IMG/VR virus record: IMGVR_UViG_3300027848_000096
Location: 1 to 23,544 of that record
Direction: 5' to 3' (one strand)
DNA length: 23,544 nucleotides
Origin: a virus
Part shown: positions 1 through 5,156 of the stretch, in pieces
How the letters are laid out: every line of letters starts with the position of its first letter
Position numbering within the stretch: the stretch's first letter is position 1
The notes under the pieces: model-generated
Databases searched by the model: none
Told to the model about the DNA's origin: nothing
Seen by the model: the letters and a program-made list of their open reading frames with translations, nothing else
Made by a program: the position numbers and the translations under genes

Positions 1-46
1 TGGTAATCCGTTGTTGTAGAGCGGTGAACGATTAAGAAACACATTG

Positions 47-91
47 AACCTCTTGGGGATGCGCTACAACCGCTGAACCAAGAGGTTTTTT
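47..91 (+). terminator. Rho-independent terminator of an upstream unit
   Basis: A perfect 10-bp inverted repeat (AACCTCTTGG at 47-56, CCAAGAGGTT at 78-87) with a 21-nt loop is followed directly by a T-rich run (86-91). It lies 19 nt before the first start codon and only the plus side has a T tract, so it should end a rightward transcript entering from the left. The genes at 110 and beyond would then need their own promoter or read-through. I see no clear TAnnTTTG box between the terminator and 110. Confidence 0.85.
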
Positions 92-109
92 ATTACTTAA
101 AAACGAGAT

Positions 110-514
110 ATGAAATTAGAATTAAAACACGTTGCCGCGTACTTGCCTTATGGGTTGACTGGACAAGACCACAACGGTAAGAAAATGAGGCTTACCCCTA
201 TTTTATTAGCTCACATTGAATCGGATAGAATAGGGTTTACTCCGTACCTCCGACCCTTATCAGACCTGACTAAAGATATTGATGTTAACGGGGAAAGGTT
301 TGTGCCGTACGAAATTAATGATGTAGTTGAACTAATGGTACGAGACAACGACATGGAGTGTCTGTGTGAGTTTGAAGGCGACATATCTAAAAACACAGGC
401 TTACCATACACTATTATACAGCTACTCCACGAGTGGCACTTCGACACCTTCGGATTGATTGAAGCAGGGTTAGCAATTGACATTAACACATTGCTGATTG
501 ACGAGGGATTTTAA
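110..514 (+). CDS. Hypothetical phage protein, 134 aa
   Basis: An open frame of 134 codons that starts at the first ATG after the terminator and ends one base before the next gene's start. The protein is acidic and mixed alpha/beta, opening with MKLELKHVAAYLPYGL. It contains a central acidic stretch (VVELMVRDNDMECLCEFEGD) and a C-terminal segment with a WHFDTFGLIEAGLAIDIN pattern. There is no signal peptide, membrane segment or catalytic motif that I recognise. It resembles short uncharacterised proteins often found just before replication genes in Bacteroidota phages and prophages, but I cannot name a function. The position next to the DUF4373 gene suggests an early gene in the same operon. 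Confidence 0.8.
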   Translation: MKLELKHVAAYLPYGLTGQDHNGKKMRLTPILLAHIESDRIGFTPYLRPLSDLTKDIDVNGERFVPYEINDVVELMVRDNDMECLCEFEGDISKNTGLPYTIIQLLHEWHFDTFGLIEAGLAIDINTLLIDEGF

Positions 515-515
515 A

Positions 516-1319
516 ATGGCAAGACCACAACGACATAACGTAGACTACTTTCCACACTACATTTCAGACGGCAAAAAGATGTTCATCATTGAAAGCAAAT
601 TTGGAAACGATGGCTACGCGGCATGGTTCAAGATACTTGAAACTTTAGCCAAGACAGACAACCACTGGATTGATTTGCAGGATGAAGCAAACCTTATGTT
701 CTTATCTGCCAAGTGTAGAATAGCGGAGGGTGTTCTTTTAGAATTGATTGAAGCGGTTGTTAAACTTGGCGAAATAGATTCCCAATTATGGCATGAGCAA
801 AAGGTTATCTGGTGTCAGAAATTCGTTGATAGTATTGAAGATGCCTACCGTAAAAGAAACAACGAATGTGTAACGAAAGCCAGTTTAATTGCCATTCTAG
901 GGGGTTTAGGGCGGAACATTAAGCCATTAGGGCATAGTGAAGGCGGTGTAAACCCACAAAGTAAAGAAGAGGAAAGTAAAGAAGAGCAAACAAAAAGCCT
1001 CGACCCTCTATCAAAAGATGAAAAATTAGAAACCGAGTTTGATTTATTCTGGAAGGCTTACGGTTCGGAACGTGGGTTAGTGCCATGCCAACGAGAATGG
1101 TCAACGATTGACCATGCTGAATACCCCAAGATAATTGAACACGCTCCTAGATTTGTAAAAGCCTCGGGAAGTTATCAGAAATTGCCAATCAACTATTTGA
1201 AGGAAAGATGCTGGCAGGACAAACAGTTACCAAACTACGCGGACAAGTCAAAGGCGAAAAACACAACGGTGTTGGTAGTGCCGACTGACGGGTACGGGAA
1301 GAACTCTTGGGATGAGTGA
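516..1319 (+). CDS. DUF4373 (Lin1244/Lin1753-like) replication initiator-like protein
   Basis: The 267-aa protein has an N-terminal DUF4373-type domain (about residues 1-110: MARPQRHNVDYFPHYI, then KFGNDGYAAWFKILETLA), a form related to the DnaD and phage replisome-organiser winged-helix proteins. A charged, low-complexity linker follows (KEEESKEEQTK, about 152-162). The C-terminal region has an FDLFWKAYGSE motif and ends with NYLKERCWQDK, a pattern common at the end of phage replication proteins. The likely role is binding the phage origin and bringing in the helicase loader encoded nearby. The frame is open upstream to a TTG at 498, but the ATG at 516, one base after the previous stop and starting the conserved domain, is the better start. 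Family assignment is firm, the replication role is inferred. Confidence 0.85.
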   Translation: MARPQRHNVDYFPHYISDGKKMFIIESKFGNDGYAAWFKILETLAKTDNHWIDLQDEANLMFLSAKCRIAEGVLLELIEAVVKLGEIDSQLWHEQKVIWCQKFVDSIEDAYRKRNNECVTKASLIAILGGLGRNIKPLGHSEGGVNPQSKEEESKEEQTKSLDPLSKDEKLETEFDLFWKAYGSERGLVPCQREWSTIDHAEYPKIIEHAPRFVKASGSYQKLPINYLKERCWQDKQLPNYADKSKAKNTTVLVVPTDGYGKNSWDE

Positions 1320-1369
1320 TGGGTCGGAAATACCGACCAGTTGAATTTAAACTATTAAATAACAATAAA

Positions 1370-1657
1370 ATGAAAACACCAGTAGAATTTTTAGAATTTT
1401 ATTTGACAGGCAAACAATACGAGTGGCTGCAAGAAGATGAACGCAACACTATTTTTATCGCGGAAGCGATGGAGGCGTACAAAAATCAGGAACTAAACGA
1501 AGCCGATGCTGAACGCATCACGATGTGGATGAGCCCTAAGGATTGGAACTTGTTTCAATGGGTTTATGCTTACGTATTGTTTACGGTGGTTGCAGCAGGA
1601 TTATGTATAGGAATCATTAACTTTTTTGATTGGGTGTTTTCCATGAATTGTAAATAA
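1370..1657 (+). CDS. Small protein with C-terminal membrane segment, 95 aa
   Basis: A 95-aa protein with an acidic soluble N-terminal half (MKTPVEFLEFYLTGKQYEWL) and one hydrophobic segment near the C-terminus (about residues 66-90, WVYAYVLFTVVAAGLCIGII). It should therefore sit in the inner membrane with a short tail. The frame opens at an ATG at 1319 that overlaps the previous stop (TGATG), which would add 17 residues. I prefer the ATG at 1370 because it follows an A-rich stretch typical of Bacteroidota starts, but the longer form cannot be excluded. The family is not recognised. It lies inside the replication operon. Confidence 0.7.
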   Translation: MKTPVEFLEFYLTGKQYEWLQEDERNTIFIAEAMEAYKNQELNEADAERITMWMSPKDWNLFQWVYAYVLFTVVAAGLCIGIINFFDWVFSMNCK

Positions 1658-1673
1658 ACTAGACACGACCACA

Positions 1674-2309
1674 ATGAAACTAGCAGACTACCTAACCAAA
1701 CTGGATTCCCGAAAGCCGATTCAACTCAAACCGATTGACGAAGACTACGCCAAAAAGGTATGGATTCAGATTAACAAATCCGAGGTTTCTGATTGGCGCG
1801 TAACCGACAAAGAAGTCAACCGTCAAATGGTCGCATACCTTGCTCGAAGTGCATCATTCAAAGGCGACTTGTCCAAAGGCATTCTTTTGATTGGCGAAAA
1901 CGGCACGGGCAAAAGTAGGATGCTAAAAGCCTTGTCTTTGTGCATGGGGTATCTTCACAACTTTAGATTTGCAATTCATTCCGGATTAGAAATAGAGGAC
2001 ATCTACAAACGAGGAGGCGATCGGATGAACTCTTTGGAAATGGCCATGGCGCAAAAGATGTTTGGCTTTGACGACATAGGAGAAGAACACGACAGTATTA
2101 AGGTGTTCGGAACGGATGTAAACGTGGGTATCGATGTCATTTCAAGACGTTACAACCACCAAATGAATGTAGGATGCTTGACCTTTGGAACGACTAACTT
2201 GAGCCTTGAAATGCAGGCGGCTAAGTATGGAGCTAGGATTGAAAGTAGGATGCACGAGATGTTCAACGTGGTGTACCTGAGGGGCAAAGATTTAAGGAAA
2301 ACGAAATGA
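1674..2309 (+). CDS. DnaC-like AAA+ helicase loader
   Basis: This 211-aa ATPase has a Walker A motif GENGTGKS (residues 74-81), a Walker B MFGFDD (129-134), a sensor-1 like segment TFGTTN (170-175) and basic residues R188 and R192 in YGARIESRM at the arginine-finger position. The motif order and size fit the DnaC/IstB-type loaders that deliver hexameric DnaB helicase to an origin. No transposase is nearby, so an IstB role is unlikely. It lies between the initiator-like gene and the VRR-NUC nuclease, with a 4-nt ATGA overlap to the latter. As no helicase gene is visible here, it probably recruits host DnaB, or one encoded elsewhere in the phage. Start: the ATG at 1674 follows an A-rich leader. 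Confidence 0.88.
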   Translation: MKLADYLTKLDSRKPIQLKPIDEDYAKKVWIQINKSEVSDWRVTDKEVNRQMVAYLARSASFKGDLSKGILLIGENGTGKSRMLKALSLCMGYLHNFRFAIHSGLEIEDIYKRGGDRMNSLEMAMAQKMFGFDDIGEEHDSIKVFGTDVNVGIDVISRRYNHQMNVGCLTFGTTNLSLEMQAAKYGARIESRMHEMFNVVYLRGKDLRKTK

Positions 2310-2683
2310 AACAGCGAATCAGCATCAAGCCAACAATCCTTAAAAAGTCCGAAGCACCCATCCAAAGACAATGTGTTGCTTGGTTGCGGATTCAACACCC
2401 ATCAACGCGAGGGCAGTTTTTCGAGGTCAATAACAACCCAAAGAACAAGATTGACGGAGTAAGGCGTAAGAAGATGGGAATGGTTGCAGGAGTGAGCGAC
2501 TTGATGCTACTCCGTAAAGATTTACCTCCGTTGTGTATTGAGATGAAAAACGCAAAAGGAACTCAATCGACAGCACAAAAGGAATGGCAAAAAGTAGCTG
2601 AATCATTTGGATGCGTGTATGTAATATGCCGAAGCTTGGATGAGTTTAAAAAGATAATTGAAATTAATTTGGCGGGGTATTAA
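2306..2683 (+). CDS. VRR-NUC domain nuclease
   Basis: A 125-aa single-domain nuclease of the VRR-NUC (PD-(D/E)XK) type. Visible motifs are an N-terminal E16-xxx-Q20 helix, the GVRRKKMGMVAGVSDLMLL core (51-69, acidic D65), and the catalytic E79-M-K81 in CIEMKNAKG, followed by the typical S-xx-Q-xx-W helix (STAQKEWQ). Such small stand-alone VRR-NUC proteins are common in phages, where they are thought to cut branched DNA during recombination or packaging. The start overlaps the stop of the helicase loader by 4 nt (ATGA), so the two are translationally coupled. It is the last gene before the promoter at 2668-2700, whose upstream half lies within its last codons. Confidence 0.9.
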   Translation: MKQRISIKPTILKKSEAPIQRQCVAWLRIQHPSTRGQFFEVNNNPKNKIDGVRRKKMGMVAGVSDLMLLRKDLPPLCIEMKNAKGTQSTAQKEWQKVAESFGCVYVICRSLDEFKKIIEINLAGY

Positions 2684-2700
2684 ATTAGTTTGTATATTTG
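2668..2700 (+). promoter_or_regulatory. Bacteroidota-type promoter for the Cys-rich paralogue pair
   Basis: TTTG (2668-2671), a 21-nt spacer, and TATATTTG (2693-2700) fit the Bacteroidota primary-sigma consensus (TTTG/TTG near -33, TAnnTTTG near -7). Between them lies GGTATTAAATTA (2678-2689), which recurs at the two minus-strand promoters at 17991-18014 and 18363-18389. The site overlaps the end of the nuclease gene and lies 38 nt upstream of the ATG at 2739. Confidence 0.75.
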
Positions 2701-2704
2701 TCCT

Positions 2705-2720
2705 GTTCCAACGAAGGAAC
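2705..2720 (+). promoter_or_regulatory. Leader hairpin or operator at the transcription start
   Basis: An inverted repeat GTTCC-aacgaa-GGAAC lies 4 nt after the -7 box, at or just after the expected transcript start. It precedes the A-rich leader ACTAAAAACAACA, which runs up to the ATG. It could be an mRNA 5' hairpin that stabilises the transcript, or a small operator. There is no T tract, so it is not a terminator. Confidence 0.45.
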
Positions 2721-2738
2721 GATACTAAAAACAACAAC

Positions 2739-3143
2739 ATGATGAACAGAGAGAATTTAAAACTAATGGCAGACCACATACGAAAAATTCCGCAGGAGGC
2801 GTTCGATATGGAGAGGTTTAGAGATGGGCAACTCATAACGCCCGAGTGTAATAGTATAGGATGCTCGGTTGGTCACTGTGTGGAGCTTGACCCGAACCCT
2901 GACGCAATTCCTAGATGGGAATGTGGGAGTATAAGTTTTGACATCTGGGCGGTAAACTTTACTGGTCTGAATAGCGGTCAGTCGCGATGGTGCTTTTCAG
3001 GAGACTGGATGCACACCGACAACACACCCAAAGGCGCGGCACTTCGGATTGAGTGGTTGTTAGAACATGGTCTTCCCGAAGATTGGGGAAGTCAAATGGA
3101 AGGTGATACGCCCCTATGTTACCGTAAATCAACAACAACATAA
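2739..3143 (+). CDS. Cys-rich hypothetical protein, copy 1 of a tandem pair
   Basis: A 134-aa soluble protein whose neighbour at 3143 is a clear paralogue (about 80 identical residues of 127 aligned, counted by eye). Conserved blocks are LMADH-x-R-x-IPQE, SIGC-x-VGHC, DPNPD-x-IPR, FTGLN, WCFS-x-DW and DNTPKGAALRIEWLL. Five cysteines are shared (those in PEC, IGC, GHC, WCF and LCY), so metal binding or a structural role is possible but not shown. The frame is open upstream to 2658, but that part covers the promoter and leader, so the ATG at 2739 is chosen. A second ATG follows immediately. It overlaps its paralogue by one base (TAATG). I cannot name a function. Confidence 0.85.
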   Translation: MMNRENLKLMADHIRKIPQEAFDMERFRDGQLITPECNSIGCSVGHCVELDPNPDAIPRWECGSISFDIWAVNFTGLNSGQSRWCFSGDWMHTDNTPKGAALRIEWLLEHGLPEDWGSQMEGDTPLCYRKSTTT

Positions 3144-3535
3144 TGAAAAGAAAGAACCTACAGTTAATGGCAGACCATCTACGAACAATTCCACAGGAGT
3201 TGTTTGATATGGAGGGCTACCGAAAAGGTCAAGACGTAACGATTAAATGTGATAGCATTGGATGTGCCGTGGGTCATTGCCCCGTAATCGACCCTAATCC
3301 TGATAAGATTCCTAGATGTGAAGACGGGGATATAGATTATATGGGGTGGTCTATGGCTTTTACTGGTCTGAATGATGCCGAGTGGGATTGGTGCTTTAGT
3401 ACTGATTGGACGGAAGTTGACAACACACCCAAAGGCGCAGCGCTTCGCATTGAATGGCTACTTAGTCACGGGTTGCCAAAAGATTGGCATGAACAGTTGG
3501 CAGGAATAACGCCCCCGTGTTACCTGATAAAGTGA
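3143..3535 (+). CDS. Cys-rich hypothetical protein, copy 2 of a tandem pair
   Basis: A 130-aa paralogue of the preceding gene, with the same block order (LMADH-x-R-x-IPQE, SIGCAVGHC, DPNPDKIPR, FTGLN, WCFS, DNTPKGAALRIEWLL) and the same five cysteines. It is expressed from the same promoter by a TAATG stop/start overlap. The most conserved part, GDNTPKGAALR-like, is nearly identical in DNA as well (GACAACACACCCAAAGGCGC at 3018-3037 and 3419-3438). The N-terminus and the stretch after FTGLN differ most (GLNSGQSR versus GLNDAEWD), which may mark a surface that has diverged in binding. Function unknown. Keeping both copies in a compact genome suggests different or dosage-dependent roles. Confidence 0.85.
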   Translation: MKRKNLQLMADHLRTIPQELFDMEGYRKGQDVTIKCDSIGCAVGHCPVIDPNPDKIPRCEDGDIDYMGWSMAFTGLNDAEWDWCFSTDWTEVDNTPKGAALRIEWLLSHGLPKDWHEQLAGITPPCYLIK

Positions 3536-3540
3536 AGCGA

Positions 3541-3630
3541 ATGAAACGAACAATAGCAGTTTACGCACTCTTTTTAGGGTGCGCTATCAAGGCGGTAGTT
3601 GAAACAATCATAACAATCTTAAGACGATGA
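3541..3630 (+). CDS. 29-aa membrane peptide
   Basis: A short frame (MKRTIAVYALFLGCAIKAVV, then a tail ending ILRR) lies 5 nt after the previous stop and overlaps the next gene's ATG by 4 nt (ATGA). A basic N-terminus, a hydrophobic middle and a basic end suggest a single-pass membrane peptide. The tight fit between neighbours and the coupled overlap are the main evidence that it is translated. It may simply serve to couple translation of the DnaA-like gene. No family is recognised. Confidence 0.6.
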   Translation: MKRTIAVYALFLGCAIKAVVETIITILRR

Positions 3631-4178
3631 AACTATCAGAGGAGCAAATAAACAAGGTAGCCGAAATGCTTGAGGCGCACTGGACAAAGAAGTCCGCACA
3701 CCAAACAGTACGGGCGATGAGTGATATTGAAAGCATCATTCAACGCGTGTGTGAAACGTCTTTCCTTTCACGTGAGGAGCTTATGCGCAAGTCAAGGAAA
3801 ACTCACATAGTGATGCCGCGAACTTACGCTATCTACAGAGTCGTTGAGGCGGTCAACAAGCCGATTCGCACGTTTAGCCTACAAGTGATTGGCGAAATAT
3901 TCGGAGGCATGAACCACGCTTCTATACTACACGCACACGCTCGGATTGCCGAATGGTTATTGGTGAGAGACCCCGAAACGATGAAGGTCCACGATAGGTA
4001 CAATGCGTTTCAGGAAGATGCAGAACACGAAGACTTAATCCTCGAAAGGGCAATGTTAATCATTGATGACTTCTTGAACGTAGGAAGTTTCGAGCAACGA
4101 AATGAAGTAGTTGAGAAGGCTAAGTATATCTATCAGGAATACTACAAAGAGAAGTATGTAAACCGAAACGAACGATAA
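3627..4178 (+). CDS. DnaA domain-IV-like DNA-binding protein
   Basis: The 183-aa protein carries a helix-turn-helix resembling the DnaA C-terminal DNA-binding domain (about residues 34-110). It contains MRKSRKTHIVMPRTYAIYRV, then IGEIFGGMNHASILHAHARI, matching the conserved DnaA pattern (R/P-x-A-x-Y, IG-x-x-FGG, H-x-S/T-V/I-x-H/HA). There is no AAA+ domain, so it cannot act as a full initiator. The C-terminal 70 residues are helical and charged and of unknown role. Such stand-alone domains in phages may bind DnaA-box-like sites at the phage or host origin, as a co-initiator or a competitor. I saw no TTATNCACA box in the window by eye. The start overlaps the 29-aa peptide by ATGA. Confidence 0.8.
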   Translation: MKLSEEQINKVAEMLEAHWTKKSAHQTVRAMSDIESIIQRVCETSFLSREELMRKSRKTHIVMPRTYAIYRVVEAVNKPIRTFSLQVIGEIFGGMNHASILHAHARIAEWLLVRDPETMKVHDRYNAFQEDAEHEDLILERAMLIIDDFLNVGSFEQRNEVVEKAKYIYQEYYKEKYVNRNER

Positions 4179-4193
4179 TAATAATCAAATGAA

Positions 4194-4397
4194 ATGAACG
4201 AAGAAACCGACAATCCGCATTCTTTGGGTGATGTTAAAAGATACCACATGTTTACTGTTATGTTAACCCTAAACAACGGAAAAAAGACATACTATGTCGA
4301 CTCAATGGAAGGGGTTGACAAAGATAAAGCAAAACAAATTGCTTTAAACCGCAATTGGATTAGCGGAGTTAAATCAGTTGATAATGTCTTTTTTTAA
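4194..4397 (+). CDS. Hypothetical protein, 67 aa
   Basis: A short soluble protein with a beta-rich middle (YHMFTVMLTLNNGKKTYYVD) and a helix (DKDKAKQIALNRNW), ending in a C-terminal VFF. The layout looks like a small compact alpha/beta domain. Start ATG at 4194 is 15 nt after the DnaA-like gene. An ATG at 4189 gives only a two-codon frame. No family or function recognised. The conserved-looking fold and the position in a dense operon support that it is real. Confidence 0.7.
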   Translation: MNEETDNPHSLGDVKRYHMFTVMLTLNNGKKTYYVDSMEGVDKDKAKQIALNRNWISGVKSVDNVFF

Positions 4398-4415
4398 GAC
4401 TTAATTTGAAACCAA

Positions 4416-4550
4416 ATGAAATACCTTAGAATCTACGTTTTCGTATGTATGATTTGCCCGTTGGCGAATTACAAAGCACCTCCGCCGCCTCCGCCTATAC
4501 CGGCTAAAGTGGTCGAGATATGGCCTGAACAATGTGGGAACTATTTTTAA
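4416..4550 (+). CDS. 44-aa peptide with signal-like start and proline run
   Basis: A frame of 44 codons fills the space between the 67-aa and 60-aa genes. It starts MKYLRIYVFVCMICPLANYK, a short hydrophobic export-like or membrane segment with two cysteines. A run of six prolines then I-P (residues about 22-29) follows, and the peptide ends with a tail PEQCGNYF. The stretch CMIC resembles a lipobox only loosely. A membrane-anchored peptide with a rigid Pro stem could fit a lysis or envelope role, but this is a guess. It was probably missed by standard length cut-offs. Confidence 0.55.
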   Translation: MKYLRIYVFVCMICPLANYKAPPPPPPIPAKVVEIWPEQCGNYF

Positions 4551-4577
4551 TCTAACAACAAACTAAACGAAAACACA

Positions 4578-4760
4578 ATGAGTATGGAAGCGAAAGACAT
4601 TAAGACTGTGTCCGACATGCAAAGGTATGTCGAGGGTTGCCTCAACGACCTTGCAGAAGGAATTAGCACGGTTGACGAAACCATGGAATACATGAAGGAT
4701 TACACGGACCGAGTTATCGAATTAAGGATAGAGAAGTTACATCCCCTTGATAGCGATTGA
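4578..4760 (+). CDS. Hypothetical protein, 60 aa
   Basis: A small acidic, helical protein (MSMEAKDIKTVSDMQRYVEG, later TMEYMKDYTDRVIELRIEKL) without a membrane segment. The length and helix-turn-helix-free all-alpha look suggest a small binding protein or inhibitor, but no family is recognised. The ATG at 4578 follows an A-rich leader (CTAACAACAAACTAAACGAAAACACA) in the style of the other starts in this region. Confidence 0.65.
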   Translation: MSMEAKDIKTVSDMQRYVEGCLNDLAEGISTVDETMEYMKDYTDRVIELRIEKLHPLDSD

Positions 4761-4778
4761 ATTTCTATTGGATATTTG
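4747..4778 (+). promoter_or_regulatory. Possible promoter touching the 4779 start codon
   Basis: TTG (4747-4749), a 21-nt spacer and GATATTTG (4771-4778), one mismatch from TAnnTTTG, are followed immediately by ATG at 4779. If used, the message would be leaderless. Weak on its own. It is listed because three other genes have the same arrangement. Confidence 0.3.
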
Positions 4779-4931
4779 ATGGACACTCATTTGCAGCTGA
4801 CCCTTGAACAAGCCACAAATCTTTACACCTTTTCAACGTCAAGGGGGATTTGGTACAAAGATGTTTATGGTGACGGCTCAATAATGCTACCTATGTTGAG
4901 GGAACAAACCGATACATTTAAATTAAACTAA
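4779..4931 (+). CDS. Hypothetical protein, 50 aa
   Basis: A 50-codon frame (MDTHLQLTLEQATNLYTFST, later GDGSIMLPMLREQT) fills an otherwise empty gap of 180 bases. Its TAA stop forms the first bases of the TAACTTTG box before the next gene. It reads as a soluble alpha/beta peptide without low complexity. It is below the usual ORF length limit, so homologues may be unannotated. Function unknown. Confidence 0.55.
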   Translation: MDTHLQLTLEQATNLYTFSTSRGIWYKDVYGDGSIMLPMLREQTDTFKLN

Positions 4932-4936
4932 CTTTG
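4929..4936 (+). promoter_or_regulatory. TAACTTTG -7-like box upstream of the 4942 gene
   Basis: TAACTTTG lies 5 nt before the ATG at 4942, inside the sequence TAAACTAACTTTG that recurs before the gene at 5157. The region upstream (TTTAAATTAAAC) is AT-rich, but no TTG lies at the usual distance, so promoter activity is uncertain. Confidence 0.35.
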
Positions 4937-4941
4937 AAGAA

Positions 4942-5142
4942 ATGAGTTGTCCAGCTACAAAAAGAAACAAGGTATATATACAATTAGAGGCAGCCGAAGT
5001 ATACGCCGACACGGGCGAATGTCGCGTTACTATTTCGATAAGCCTAACAACCACCAAGCAAAGGACAGAACGTCTTTACGATGAACCGATAACCGCACAA
5101 GATGTTATCGGATTGCTGATTGATTGCGATGAAGCACTTTAA
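4942..5142 (+). CDS. Hypothetical protein, 66 aa
   Basis: A short soluble protein that alternates in beta style (KVYIQLEAAEVYADTGECRV, then TISISLTTTKQRTERLY) and ends in a helix (AQDVIGLLIDCDEAL). Three cysteines, none in a CxxC pair. No recognisable family. It starts 10 nt after the 50-aa gene and is followed by the methyltransferase gene after a 14-nt gap containing a promoter-like box. Confidence 0.7.
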   Translation: MSCPATKRNKVYIQLEAAEVYADTGECRVTISISLTTTKQRTERLYDEPITAQDVIGLLIDCDEAL

Positions 5143-5152
5143 ACTAACTTTG
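5124..5152 (+). promoter_or_regulatory. Promoter-like site for the methyltransferase gene
   Basis: TTG (5124-5126), an 18-nt spacer and TAACTTTG (5145-5152) fit the Bacteroidota promoter pattern. The ATG at 5157 follows after only 4 nt (GAAA), so a transcript from here would have almost no leader. The 13-mer TAAACTAACTTTG is identical to that upstream of the 4942 gene. Confidence 0.45.
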
Positions 5153-5156
5153 GAAA

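Noticed and set aside
1-74. Possible antiterminator pairing between TTGTAG/GCGGT (14-25) and CTACAA/CCGCT (64-74)
   Set aside because: The two short complements are in an order that cannot pair together as one continuous antiparallel helix, so only the simple terminator is supported.
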